From the NCBI GenBank assembly GCA_043820105.1, contig JBDREC010000001.1, positions 53,619-117,618 on the forward strand: DNA of 64,000 nt, read 5' to 3'. The notes beneath the pieces are model-generated. The model worked only from the letters and a program-made list of their open reading frames with translations, did no database searches and was not told the origin of the DNA. Every line of letters begins with the position of its first letter. Position 1 is the stretch's first letter. Source of the stretch: JBDREC01 sp043820105 [NCBI: Pseudomonadota bacterium]. Lineage in GTDB: Bacteria > Bdellovibrionota_F > JAHFAK01. A program made the translations under genes and the position numbers. Of this stretch, positions 51,348 through 60,334 are shown piece by piece.

Positions 51348-54209
51348 ATGAACTTAATAGACCTTAACTACAATTCTGAATTGAAAAAATTTATTGACCA
51401 GGCAAAAACAGACAATCTCAAGACCAAGCATTTTCTTAACACATTTAATGATATTAGGATAAAGGTGAGTTTCGGCCAGGGTTCTGCTGCCAAAATTCCA
51501 TGGATTGCCTTCCTGAAAGCGCCAAACACAGTCAGTGATGGGATTTATCCAGTTTACTTATTTTTCAAAGAGATTAACAAACTTATACTAAGTTATGGTA
51601 TTAGTGAAACAAATTCCCCTAAGCATAGTTGGAATATTGACCAAAAAATGCTAATTAAAGACTATTTTTTAGAGCATAATCTTGTAAATCCAGAACGCTA
51701 TGGTGGTTCATACATATTCAAAGTGTACGATGTCAACAACATGCCCTCTGATGAGATATTAAACTCAGACCTATCTGAAATATTGGAGTGTTACCGTTCT
51801 CAAAAATTTGAATTTGAGCCACCAAATAAGACTTGTTGGTTTGTAGGAGCCTCTTATAGTGATGCCAGCGAAGATCAAACTGATCGATTTATTGATAACG
51901 GTATTTGGGAAAATGGATATGACGACAAGTATCTAGACTTAGTTCGCTCAATCAATGTTGGAGATCGGATTGCAATTAAATCAGCCTATACTCGTAAAAA
52001 TAACTTATCATTTGATACTAATGGAAACATTGTATCTGTAATGGGAATAAAGGCAATAGGCGTTGTCACAAAAAACCATGGAGATGGAAAATCTATCGAT
52101 GTGGACTGGGAACCACGATTAAACCCAGTTCGAGAGTGGTATTTCTATACTAATCGCTCAACAATATGGCGTGTTGTACCAGATGAATGGATGTCCAAAG
52201 AACTTGTTAATTTCACTTTTAATAATGGCCCTCAAAGCATAAGTAAATTTAAAAACGCTCCCTTTTGGCAAGAAAGATTTGGTGATAAAAAAGAAAAAGA
52301 ACAACGCTTCCAATGGACAGAATTTTATGAAGCCATAGCTAATAACATATTGGATTTCAAAGAAGATCGCTCAAAATTAATATCTGAGATTCACAGGCTC
52401 TCTGCAAAATTCGATTGTATGAGCGTGTTAAATGATCATTTCATTGATGGATCAATTGGTTTACTTAAGGATATGTGCCCATTTACAATTCTAGGTATTT
52501 TTAACCGGGGATTGACAGACAAAAATCGTCAACTGATAGCTAAAGAGCTTGCAACTTTTTTTAAGCTAGATATTCCAGCACCAGAAACATTTTTGGGAAT
52601 ACCTGTTCTTAATAATCAGCAGTCTTGGTTTTTTGCTTATGAAAATAAAAGAGAAAAATATGACATAGATAAACTCTGGGATTTCTTCGAAACAGCAATA
52701 AACTTTTCTGATGAACAAGAAGATAACCTAAAAAGTACATTTATAAACAAGTATGATGAGGTTAATAATGTCAGAGGTGTGGGTTGGAATATCACAATGG
52801 GCTTGTATTGGATAAGACCCTGGTTTTATTTAACTCTTGATAGTCGCTCACAAAAATACATATCTGAAAGATTAGGGTTTGAAATACGTAAATCATCACC
52901 AAAAGGTCGATGCACTGGAACTGAATACATTAGCTTGTTAGATGAAATAAGCACGCGATTTAAGGAAGAAGCATATCCCGCGCATTCATTTCCAGAATTA
53001 TCATTAAATGCATGGAAATCAGAGTACACTAGTGCTGAAAAGGATATTCAAACCTGGAAAAGCCTGGTATATCAAAAGATCAAAGAGCTTTGTGAAGAAA
53101 AAAACGACAGTTTATTCTCGATGCAAGAATTTCTAAATAAATACCAAAATGATTTTCAAACACTTTATCCCAGCAATAATACTATTCAGGCTTCATTGGC
53201 TCGCAATTTGCAACTCTTACGTGATGAGGACCTAATTGAGTTTCTAAGCAATGGGCAATATCAATTGCTTGATTATACTGTAGATTCAGTTGAAGAATTT
53301 ATTGCTTTACCAATACAACATGAACCATATAACCTAGAAAGTATTATTTCAGATGGATGTTTTCTTGAAACAAAAGAGCTAAAAATGATCCTTGAACGAT
53401 TATATCAAAAGAAAAATATTATTCTTCAAGGCCCTCCAGGTACAGGAAAAACATGGCTGGCTAAGCGTTTAGGCTATGCTTTGATTGGATTTAAAAATGA
53501 TGAAAAGTTAAAAGCTGTACAATTTCACGCAAACCTTTCATATGAAGATTTTGTTCGTGGCTGGCGCCCTTCTGCAGAAGGTAAACTTGCCTTAATAGAT
53601 GGACCCATACTTGAAATTATTAGTGCTGCAAAAAAAGACGCAGAAACAAAACATGTTATTATTATTGAAGAAATAAACCGAGGAAACCCTGCGCAAATAT
53701 TTGGAGAAATGTTAACGTTGCTTGAAGCTGACAAGCGTACACCAAGCGAAGCACTGGAGCTTAGTTATAGAAGAAATGAAAGTGAGCGTTTTTTTATTCC
53801 TAACAACCTTTATGTAATAGGAACCATGAATATTGCAGACAGGTCTTTGGCATTAGTTGATTTGGCTTTAATGAGAAGATTTGCTTTCATAAGTCTCAAA
53901 CCAACATTTGGCCAACCCTGGAGAAACTGGGTTCACGAAAAATCTGGTATAGATATGCATATTCTAGAATCAATAGAACAAAGAATACTTAAGTTAAATT
54001 CTGAAATCGAAAGTGATAAAAATCTAGGACCTCAATTTAAAATTGGACACAGCTATGTAACTCCAGCTTTTAGCAATACTATAAACGATCCATTAACATG
54101 GTACAAAGGTGTAGTCTCAACAGAGATTGCACCACTACTAAGTGAATATTGGTTTAATGATCCAGATCAAGCTAGAAAGGCAAAAGAAAAGTTGGTTGAA
54201 GGTCTTTGA
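51348..54209 (+). CDS. mcrB: McrB-type restriction GTPase with DUF3578-like and EVE-like domains
   Basis: Motor/recognition subunit of a McrBC-type, modification-dependent restriction system. Order (953 residues): MrcB_N/DUF3578-like domain (about 10-150, GSAAKIPWIAFL...GIYPVYLFF); EVE/PUA-like domain (about 160-285, CWFVGASYSD...IGVVTKNHGDGKSIDVDW), a fold that reads modified bases; helical region (about 320-560); winged-helix-like region (about 570-645). The AAA+ domain (about 670-950) follows: Walker A GPPGTGKTW, Walker B VIIIEEINRGNPAQIFGEMLTLLE, McrB-family IGTMNIADRSLALVDLALMRRFAF. EVE plus McrB is known in defence islands; the layout suggests sensing of modified phage DNA. It overlaps mcrC by one base. 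Confidence 0.93.
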   Translation: MNLIDLNYNSELKKFIDQAKTDNLKTKHFLNTFNDIRIKVSFGQGSAAKIPWIAFLKAPNTVSDGIYPVYLFFKEINKLILSYGISETNSPKHSWNIDQKMLIKDYFLEHNLVNPERYGGSYIFKVYDVNNMPSDEILNSDLSEILECYRSQKFEFEPPNKTCWFVGASYSDASEDQTDRFIDNGIWENGYDDKYLDLVRSINVGDRIAIKSAYTRKNNLSFDTNGNIVSVMGIKAIGVVTKNHGDGKSIDVDWEPRLNPVREWYFYTNRSTIWRVVPDEWMSKELVNFTFNNGPQSISKFKNAPFWQERFGDKKEKEQRFQWTEFYEAIANNILDFKEDRSKLISEIHRLSAKFDCMSVLNDHFIDGSIGLLKDMCPFTILGIFNRGLTDKNRQLIAKELATFFKLDIPAPETFLGIPVLNNQQSWFFAYENKREKYDIDKLWDFFETAINFSDEQEDNLKSTFINKYDEVNNVRGVGWNITMGLYWIRPWFYLTLDSRSQKYISERLGFEIRKSSPKGRCTGTEYISLLDEISTRFKEEAYPAHSFPELSLNAWKSEYTSAEKDIQTWKSLVYQKIKELCEEKNDSLFSMQEFLNKYQNDFQTLYPSNNTIQASLARNLQLLRDEDLIEFLSNGQYQLLDYTVDSVEEFIALPIQHEPYNLESIISDGCFLETKELKMILERLYQKKNIILQGPPGTGKTWLAKRLGYALIGFKNDEKLKAVQFHANLSYEDFVRGWRPSAEGKLALIDGPILEIISAAKKDAETKHVIIIEEINRGNPAQIFGEMLTLLEADKRTPSEALELSYRRNESERFFIPNNLYVIGTMNIADRSLALVDLALMRRFAFISLKPTFGQPWRNWVHEKSGIDMHILESIEQRILKLNSEIESDKNLGPQFKIGHSYVTPAFSNTINDPLTWYKGVVSTEIAPLLSEYWFNDPDQARKAKEKLVEGL

Positions 54210-55321
54210 TGGAATCTATTGCTGTAGAAAAACAATCGAAGGATATTTCAACAAGGCTACTTGGAAAAATACCAGTTCGAAACATTTGGTTATTAATGCT
54301 TTATGCTTCTAACTTGTACCGTCAACAAGGTTCTAATCAAGTAGCAATTGATGAAAATCCAGATAAAATTGCCGATCTAGTTGCTGAAATACTCTGCCAT
54401 CAAGTTGAACAACGTTTATTTAGAAATCTCACATATGGATACCAAAACAAAACAGGTGAACTTACTCGGATTAGAGGCCGAATAGATGCTCTATTTACTG
54501 AAAGTCATAGGTTGATGGAAAGAGGTAAGATTTGTTGCAAATATGACATGTTGACGGTTGACACACCAAGAAACCAATATATTAGAGCAGCATTAGACCA
54601 TATCAGTTCACTTGTATTTAACAAAGAACTTTCATGTAAATGTTGTCTATTAGCCAAAAGACTTCACAATATTGGTGTTTCCAAAAGCTTTCCTTATGGT
54701 TATAGCACTAGTCGTGAAAGATTTAATTGTAACGATGCAGAGGATAATAAAATGGTATCGGCAGCAGAGTTAGCTTTTTCACTAGCTCTGCCTACAGAGT
54801 TTTTTGGGCGAACTTTATTACCAATACCAGACAAAAATATAGAATGGCTTCGTAAATTATTTGAAAAAGGAATCGGTGGTTTTTACTCTGCTGTGCTAGA
54901 TAGGTCTAGATGGAATGTATTAACAGGAAAGCAGTTTAATTGGCAAATATGTAGCAAGACCAACGGAATGGATAAAATACTTCCTAGCATGAAAACAGAT
55001 ATAATCATTGACAATCAGGATACTGGTAATCGACTAATAATTGATACAAAATTTAATGAGATTACAACCAAAGGCTGGTACCGTACAGAGTCTCTAAGAA
55101 ATACCTATTTATACCAAATGTATACTTATTTAAGAAGTCAGGAAAATATAGATGATCCTCAGTCACTCGCAACAAGTGGTATGTTACTGCACCCTTCTAT
55201 TGATAGAGATTATGATGAAAGTGTAACAATCCAAGGTCATCTTATCAGGTTTTGTACAGTTAATCTTGGGCTTGATGCTTTTAAAATAAAAGAAAGATTA
55301 CTTCATTTATTAAAACAATAA
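54209..55321 (+). CDS. mcrC: McrC-type nuclease subunit
   Basis: Partner nuclease of McrB: docks on the McrB hexamer and cleaves DNA. The N-terminal region (IPVRNIWLLMLYASNLYRQQ, then GYQNKTGELTRIRGRID) is the McrC signature, and the C-terminal PD-(D/E)xK site reads KTDIIIDNQDTGNRLIIDTKFNE (Asp ... Asp-x-Lys). At 370 residues it is a usual length. The TTG at 54,206 is an alternative start, but ATG 54,209 overlaps the mcrB stop (TGATG) and has GAAGG upstream, so coupling favours it. Confidence 0.93.
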   Translation: MESIAVEKQSKDISTRLLGKIPVRNIWLLMLYASNLYRQQGSNQVAIDENPDKIADLVAEILCHQVEQRLFRNLTYGYQNKTGELTRIRGRIDALFTESHRLMERGKICCKYDMLTVDTPRNQYIRAALDHISSLVFNKELSCKCCLLAKRLHNIGVSKSFPYGYSTSRERFNCNDAEDNKMVSAAELAFSLALPTEFFGRTLLPIPDKNIEWLRKLFEKGIGGFYSAVLDRSRWNVLTGKQFNWQICSKTNGMDKILPSMKTDIIIDNQDTGNRLIIDTKFNEITTKGWYRTESLRNTYLYQMYTYLRSQENIDDPQSLATSGMLLHPSIDRDYDESVTIQGHLIRFCTVNLGLDAFKIKERLLHLLKQ

Positions 55322-55331
55322 TATTCTAAAA

Positions 55332-55556
55332 TTAATCCAAAAAATTAGACAGTTTTACTTTAAAAATTTTGCTTATCTTAAAAACAGTGTATAGTGAAGG
55401 ACTATGTTTGCCAGATTCAAGTTTTTGAAAGTGTCGATAATTAAAGCCATATTTAGAGGCAAATTCTTCTTGCGATATACTCTTAGCTTTTCTCAGCTTC
55501 TGTATATTCTTTGCTATTCTAACTAATAGCTTTTCGTAATCTTGTTCTTGGTTCAT
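55332..55556 (-). CDS. Xre-family HTH regulator
   Basis: A small DNA-binding protein: the helix-turn-helix is in KAKSISQEEFASKYGFNYRHFQKLESGKHSPSLYTVFKI, with Xre/Cro-type SQEEFA, LE-x-G and LYTVFKIS positions. The frame is open to a GTG at 55,592, but that would place the half-site of a palindromic operator inside the gene; ATG 55,556 (74 residues) is preferred, not proven. The operator at 55,572-55,611 overlaps the promoter of the divergent LPP20-PEGA operon, so it probably controls that operon and itself rather than mcrBC, which is convergent with it. Confidence 0.75.
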   Translation of the reverse strand: MNQEQDYEKLLVRIAKNIQKLRKAKSISQEEFASKYGFNYRHFQKLESGKHSPSLYTVFKISKIFKVKLSNFLD

Positions 55557-55571
55557 TTCATCTTTATATAA

Positions 55572-55611
55572 TATACGAACTTTCTTGACCACGTACTATT
55601 TAGTTCGTATA
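55572..55611. promoter_or_regulatory. Inverted-repeat operator for the Xre regulator
   Basis: Perfect 10-bp arms TATACGAACT and AGTTCGTATA separated by 20 bp, in the gap between the divergent Xre gene and the LPP20-like gene. One arm covers the -10 element at 55,608, as a repressor operator would. Confidence 0.75.
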
Positions 55612-55613
55612 GG
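55585..55613 (+). promoter_or_regulatory. Sigma-70-type promoter of the LPP20-PEGA operon
   Basis: TTGACC (-35, 55,585) and TATAGG (-10, 55,608) are 17 bp apart; the -10 overlaps the right operator arm. The ATG follows 34 bp later. Confidence 0.55.
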
Positions 55614-55647
55614 GGTGTAGGCAATATATAATCTAAGGAGATGTTTT

Positions 55648-56244
55648 ATGAGAAAATTATTTATTATTTTATCAATCCTACCCATTTTATTCTCATGTTC
55701 TATCAAATCTAAAGACGGTTTCAATGCTACACCAGATGAGATTATTTTTAAAAGCCAAGACAATACTCCTGATTGGGCTGAGGCTAAAAAAAGGTTCATC
55801 AATAAAGAAAAATTATATATTGTTGGTATGGCGGAAATACCTGGTGATTCAAGCCCAGAAAAAGGAATTGAAATCGCTTCAATGAATGCAAAGTCATCTC
55901 TTGCTCAAGAAATTAATACCAAACTAGAGTCACAGGTTCAAACGGCTTCCGAAGGGCTTGGAATTGATAAAACGGTTCTAAATAAAATTATAGCAATTGG
56001 CAGTAAACTTGATAATTTAGTAGGAATTTTTACAGAAGAAACTTACTATCAAAAGATCGCAACTAGTGACGGATATACTCAAACTACCAAATATCAATGT
56101 TTTGCTTTGGTTGGTATTGATCTAAAAGAATATCATAGGCAAATAAACATATCAATAGCTAATAGCATAGGTGACAAAGAATTATCAGAGTCATTTAAGA
56201 AAAAAGTTGAAGCTCAATGGGACACTTTCTTTAATAGTAAATAA
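55648..56244 (+). CDS. LPP20-like lipoprotein
   Basis: A 198-residue lipoprotein (LPILFSC, Cys at 16). The mature part resembles the LPP20 family: DWAEAKKRFINKEKLYIVGMAE, then ASMNAKSSLAQEINTKLESQ (conserved Ala-rich helix), EETYYQKIATSDG and YQCFALVGIDLKEY. AAGGAG precedes the ATG. It is first of three genes in a presumed operon with the PEGA protein (3-bp gap) under Xre control. In other bacteria LPP20 lipoproteins are envelope proteins of unclear role. Confidence 0.8.
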   Translation: MRKLFIILSILPILFSCSIKSKDGFNATPDEIIFKSQDNTPDWAEAKKRFINKEKLYIVGMAEIPGDSSPEKGIEIASMNAKSSLAQEINTKLESQVQTASEGLGIDKTVLNKIIAIGSKLDNLVGIFTEETYYQKIATSDGYTQTTKYQCFALVGIDLKEYHRQINISIANSIGDKELSESFKKKVEAQWDTFFNSK

Positions 56245-56247
56245 ATT

Positions 56248-57762
56248 ATGAAGTATAAATTTATTATAATTATTTGCTTGTTTTGTCCTAGCTTCCTAAT
56301 GGCTAATGATAAGCCATCTTGGACTAATAAAAGCTCCTGGCAAGAAAGCGAATATAAATACTATGTTGGTGTAAGCTCAAATAACAAGACAGAAGAGGAT
56401 GCAAGAAGAAAAGCCTATGAAAATGCCATCAACGAACTTGTTCAAAGCTCATTTGGCGGAATCCTTAAAATTGATATAAAGTCATATCAGACAATAAAAG
56501 ATACTAGTTTCTATAGGGATATTTCATTTGAAGTTGATAGGGTTAATATTAGTGGCGTTGAAAGCATGGATATATATATTGAAAAAGATAAAAAAAAATA
56601 TACCTGTTGGCGGCTATTAAAAATTTCAGACCTGGAAGTAGACAAAGAAAGAAACAGATTAAAAGATGCGTTGAAACTTGAAGGCAATAAGAAAGACATA
56701 ACAAACATGTCTGATAATATTATTGGATTTAAAAATAAACATTCAAAGACAACAGGTAGTCTAAAAATTACAACATCTCCTGCAAGAGCTGAAATATACT
56801 TAAATGGGGAACCAATTGGATTTTCAAATATTTTGTTTGGTAAAATTTGGCCAGGTGAATATGAGCTATTAATTGATAAAAAAAGCTATAAGCCAATAAA
56901 ACGTAAAGTTATCATTGCAAGTGGTATTAAGTCTAATTTAAATATAAAACTAGAAAAAGAAAAGGGTACTATAAAGATAGAATCAAATGCTCCTAAAACT
57001 GAGATATTTGTGAATAATAAGTATGCTGGATTAGCGCCTACAAGTGTTAATCTTCCAGTCGACAGCTATAATATAAGGCTTGAGGCGATAGGATATTATC
57101 CATTAAAAGTAAAAGTTAAAGTATATCCCAATTACACAGAAGTGAAAAAACTTAATCTGGAACCTATTCCAGCTAAGTTGACAATACTTTCTGATCCTGA
57201 ATCAGCTAATGTTTTTACTTCAGAAATGAAAATGATTGGTAAGACTCCACTTAAAGGGCTAGACTATATGCCTGGAAAGCATAAATTATTGATAACAAAA
57301 GATGGCTTTGAAAATCAGACAGTCCAAGTAAGCTTAGAACCAGGAAGGGGGAGCTCATACAAAGAAACCTTAGTCCCTGTTGATAGTTTATCATTCAATG
57401 AAATTTCAACCGAATCAGAAAATGAGTTAATTGATAATCCTTCAGAGTACAAGGGGTGCAGGTTTATTAGCATATTGTTTTACGGAACCAGTCTTGCATC
57501 AGGAATCATTGGAGCGATATCTGTTTTTGATGCAATTGAAGCCAAGGAAGATTATAATAACGCTAGTTCTGCTAGTACAGCTTCTTCTTATAGGGAACAA
57601 ACTGAATCTGCTACTGAAAGAGCTTATATACTAGGGAGTGTTTCGGTTTTTTCTATGGCAATGGCATTAACTCTGGAAATATTTGTTTTGCCAAAATATA
57701 TGAAACCAACTGCTTTTCTAACAAAAGACTTTAAAGGAGTAATGTTAACATATGATTTTTAA
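56248..57762 (+). CDS. PEGA-domain exported protein
   Basis: A 504-residue protein with a signal peptide (residues 1-20, ending LMA). The N-terminal domain (about 22-130: PSWTNKSSWQESEYKYYVGVSS, ARRKAYENAINELVQSSFGG) is a second LPP20-like domain, so it is related to its neighbour. Three PEGA repeats follow (about 170-235, 240-305, 310-375; e.g. SLKITTSPARAEIYLNGEPIG, TIKIESNAPKTEIFVNNKYAG). A hydrophobic hairpin (about 410-475) ends it. PEGA domains occur in surface-layer-like and envelope proteins. It likely works with the LPP20 lipoprotein. Confidence 0.85.
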   Translation: MKYKFIIIICLFCPSFLMANDKPSWTNKSSWQESEYKYYVGVSSNNKTEEDARRKAYENAINELVQSSFGGILKIDIKSYQTIKDTSFYRDISFEVDRVNISGVESMDIYIEKDKKKYTCWRLLKISDLEVDKERNRLKDALKLEGNKKDITNMSDNIIGFKNKHSKTTGSLKITTSPARAEIYLNGEPIGFSNILFGKIWPGEYELLIDKKSYKPIKRKVIIASGIKSNLNIKLEKEKGTIKIESNAPKTEIFVNNKYAGLAPTSVNLPVDSYNIRLEAIGYYPLKVKVKVYPNYTEVKKLNLEPIPAKLTILSDPESANVFTSEMKMIGKTPLKGLDYMPGKHKLLITKDGFENQTVQVSLEPGRGSSYKETLVPVDSLSFNEISTESENELIDNPSEYKGCRFISILFYGTSLASGIIGAISVFDAIEAKEDYNNASSASTASSYREQTESATERAYILGSVSVFSMAMALTLEIFVLPKYMKPTAFLTKDFKGVMLTYDF

Positions 57763-58315
57763 TAAAATATTAAAAACACTTTTTGTTTTAATAATATCTT
57801 TATTTTGTTTTGCCACCTGTTTAAGTGGTGAATTTGATAATCCTAATGATCCTGATTCTGATGATTACAATGGTAGCTCAGGGACTTTTGGTGACGGTGA
57901 TGGAGATGGAGACGGAGACGGTGACGGTGATGGCGATGGTGATGGTGATGGTGATGATGTTCCTTCTTGTGGCGGGGAGAGTACCACCTTTCCTTTTGAA
58001 GTTGGCCAAACAGGCATTATAACAAATTGCCTATCGGTTAGACTTAATGACTATGATTACAATTCCCATGTTACAGATGATATTACCTTAAAAATAACAA
58101 ACTCTACACAGCACATAATAAGTTATTTGAATTATTCTGTTTACGTTAGAGATTCGAGTGATATTGAGATAGCTTGGGATGAAAATAGATATACCAATAC
58201 TGACATTGAAGTCGGCAGTTTTTCAATTTTTGAATTAACTTCCCTGGATGGTGATATCAATACTAATGGTGATACTTTAGAATTCATGATTAATGATATT
58301 ACTTTCTATGAATAG
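57752..58315 (+). CDS. Putative lipoprotein with Gly-Asp repeat
   Basis: A 187-residue protein; its ATG overlaps the PEGA gene by 11 bp. The N-terminal hydrophobic segment ends in a Cys (FATC) and may be a lipoprotein signal. Residues 46-68 are a run of (Gly-Asp) pairs, encoded by a mixed GATGGA/GACGGT hexamer array at 57,891-57,956, which could bind Ca2+ or act as a flexible acidic spacer. The C-terminal 110 residues look like a beta-sandwich (VRLNDYDYNSHVTDDITLKI...). The synonymous codon mixing shows the run is old or selected. Confidence 0.7.
   Translation: MIFNKILKTLFVLIISLFCFATCLSGEFDNPNDPDSDDYNGSSGTFGDGDGDGDGDGDGDGDGDGDGDDVPSCGGESTTFPFEVGQTGIITNCLSVRLNDYDYNSHVTDDITLKITNSTQHIISYLNYSVYVRDSSDIEIAWDENRYTNTDIEVGSFSIFELTSLDGDINTNGDTLEFMINDITFYE
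57891..57956 (+). repeat. Coding 6-bp (GGTGAT/GGAGAC) microsatellite
   Basis: Eleven Gly-Asp codon pairs with synonymous variation (GGT/GGA/GGC and GAT/GAC). The frame length is a multiple of 3, so unit number changes would alter length without frameshift. Confidence 0.85.
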
Positions 58316-58399
58316 CCACTAGAAAGCTCAATAATTTCTTTTCTTTTCTTCACAAATCCTTAAAAATAGTGTATAAAGGCACTTAAGGAGGTTAAAATT

Positions 58400-58882
58400 A
58401 TGCAACAAAAAGACACACAATTTAAACCTACACCTAATATGCTGAAGTTGCTTGAAGCCGCTATTAATCCTGATGTAGCTCCAAATTTTTCAGCATGGTG
58501 TAAAGAATCAAATGTAGCACGCAGCCAGTGGTACAGATGGCAGAAACAGACTGGATTTCTTGAGTGGTTTAACAATGAATATTCTAGGTCTTTGGAAGGT
58601 GCTAGAGCAGCACTTGTAAAAGTTGGTTTGCAAAAGGCATTAAGTGGTGATTTTCAGTTTTGGAAGGTAATGGTGGAAAAGCTTAACGAGTACAATCCTA
58701 AGATCCAGGCAGATTTGAATCATAAAGTAGAAGCGGATTGTCATGAAATTATGGTCCAGTCATATGAAACTGGGGAAGTAGTACAGATACACCATTGTTG
58801 TGCAAACAAAGACCATGAACAAAAAATTATATGGAAAAAGAATGATGATGTTAAAGGAAAAGCCTTAATATCTAAAGATTAA
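58400..58882 (+). CDS. phBC6A51-like HTH protein (phage-type)
   Basis: A 160-residue soluble protein; AAGGAGG lies 10 nt before the ATG. Residues 20-100 (AWCKESNVARSQWYRWQKQTGFLEWFNNEY, then ARAALVKVGLQKALSGDFQFWKVMVEKLNEY) match the helix-turn-helix and helical pattern of phBC6A51/terminase-small-subunit-like proteins. The 60-residue C-terminus has two His/Cys groups (CHEIMV, IHHCCANKDHE). A phage relic or regulator in the island; a terminase role is not supported because no large subunit is near. Confidence 0.65.
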   Translation: MQQKDTQFKPTPNMLKLLEAAINPDVAPNFSAWCKESNVARSQWYRWQKQTGFLEWFNNEYSRSLEGARAALVKVGLQKALSGDFQFWKVMVEKLNEYNPKIQADLNHKVEADCHEIMVQSYETGEVVQIHHCCANKDHEQKIIWKKNDDVKGKALISKD

Positions 58883-58903
58883 GAAAAGCAGTATGAATAA
58901 TAT

Positions 58904-60160
58904 TTAATTTATTTGATGAGAATTATTTTTCAGATCTCTTTTTAGTCTTGTATAGGTATCAGAACTTATTTTTAACTTGTTCATTATTTCTTTTCTAGTA
59001 TATTTTTCACTAAGCAGGTGATTAAACCAGCGCAATTCAAAAATTCTTTTGCCTCTTTTAATATCTAATTTAAAAATATCATTTATTTCAAATGGTATTT
59101 TTGGAATTGCTTGGTTATTAATTATGGAACTTTTATTAATTGAATTGGCAATATTTTCTAGTACCTCGCTAACATTGGGGGGTGCTTGCTCTTCAAAAAG
59201 TGAGGTTGCTTGATAAATTTCACTTTCATGTTGGCTTAGCAATTCTTTCTCCAGAAGCTGGAGAAAGATGTCTCCATATTCCACGATTTTATTATTAATC
59301 AAATCATCAAGTTTAATTATTTCATCTTCATTTAAATATAGCCAATCGTCATTACTTAAATTGTAGTGTTTCGAGAAGTAACTATTTGCTGTTAGGACTG
59401 TTGGTGTTTCTGAGATATCTAAAGGCAATGTGCTAATTTTATATTTATTCGGGTCAATGGACTTGCTTTTTAGTTTAAAATGAGTTGCAGGTGTAATCTC
59501 TTCCAGTATTCTAAGAAATTCTCGAATATTGCCTTTATACTCTAACTCATTTATTAGTATATCCCATAGAGTTGACGATAAATAATCAATTCCATTTTGC
59601 TTTAAATACTCTATTAAAAAATATTTAATATCTAGTTTTCTAAACTTCAGAGGAAATATTTTTACTATTACTTCAAACCTATCAACTAAATCACCTCTTA
59701 GTGATGAAATTTTATTAGTGGCTGCAATAAATTTAAAATCTTTAAATTTTTCAACTTTGGTGCTACCTATTCTAGAGAACTCTTTGTTTTGTAATAATCT
59801 CAAGATGCCAGATTGATTTTCTTCAGGCATATCACCAATTTCATCGAATGCTATGTTTTTCCCTTGTTCTACTAATCCAATTACATCTTTGATCGCTCCA
59901 GTATATGCTCCTTTATCAGCTCCAAATAGTTCGAGTGTTAATGATGAGCTGGGTTGAGCACAATTGATAGTAACCCATTCTTCCTTCCCGTCAGTGATTT
60001 CAGTTCTTTGATTTATATAGAAGTTCATAAATATTTCTTTTCCAACACCTCTTTTGCCAACAAACAGAACTGTTTCACCGCAATTTGCAGCTTCTATAGT
60101 TTTTTCCTTACTAGAGACTGCAGTGTGAGATCTCAATATATAGTCATTGAATTTAATCAT
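58904..60160 (-). CDS. Sigma-54 activator (bEBP) without receiver domain
   Basis: A 418-residue bacterial enhancer-binding protein that starts directly with the AAA+ domain: Walker A LFVGKRGVGKEI (~33-44), ELFGADKGAYTGAIKD containing the sigma-54 contact loop GAYTGA (F to Y, ~84-89), Walker B NIAFDEIGDMPEE, FKFIAATNK, and LRGDLVDRFEV (Arg finger region). A helical linker with a Leu-rich C domain (about 230-370) ends in an HTH (SEKYTRKEIMNKLKISSDTYTRLKRDL). With no N-terminal regulatory domain, control must be by expression, a partner, or the C domain. It is divergent from a perfect sigma-54 promoter at 60,276, its likely target. Confidence 0.9.
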   Translation of the reverse strand: MIKFNDYILRSHTAVSSKEKTIEAANCGETVLFVGKRGVGKEIFMNFYINQRTEITDGKEEWVTINCAQPSSSLTLELFGADKGAYTGAIKDVIGLVEQGKNIAFDEIGDMPEENQSGILRLLQNKEFSRIGSTKVEKFKDFKFIAATNKISSLRGDLVDRFEVIVKIFPLKFRKLDIKYFLIEYLKQNGIDYLSSTLWDILINELEYKGNIREFLRILEEITPATHFKLKSKSIDPNKYKISTLPLDISETPTVLTANSYFSKHYNLSNDDWLYLNEDEIIKLDDLINNKIVEYGDIFLQLLEKELLSQHESEIYQATSLFEEQAPPNVSEVLENIANSINKSSIINNQAIPKIPFEINDIFKLDIKRGKRIFELRWFNHLLSEKYTRKEIMNKLKISSDTYTRLKRDLKNNSHQIN

Positions 60161-60275
60161 AATATAATTAAAAATAATTGTTAATAATTATTATTATTTA
60201 ACATTTGTTTTGTGGAAAATCAATCGAATTGTAATTGTGCTAATGATATCAGTACATTATGTGTGGATTGTGGGT

Positions 60276-60291
60276 TGGCACCTATCTTGCT
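60276..60291 (+). promoter_or_regulatory. Sigma-54 promoter of the 60,335-60,977 operon
   Basis: TGGCAC-N5-TTGCT is a full consensus match with exact spacing, 43 bp before the ATG at 60,335 and 116 bp from the divergent start of the activator gene. A short palindrome CAAT-CGA-ATTG lies near 60,221-60,232 and could be the activator's site. Confidence 0.85.
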
Positions 60292-60334
60292 TTAAAGATA
60301 AGTATTATCAATTCTCATAGAAAGGGATTATACT

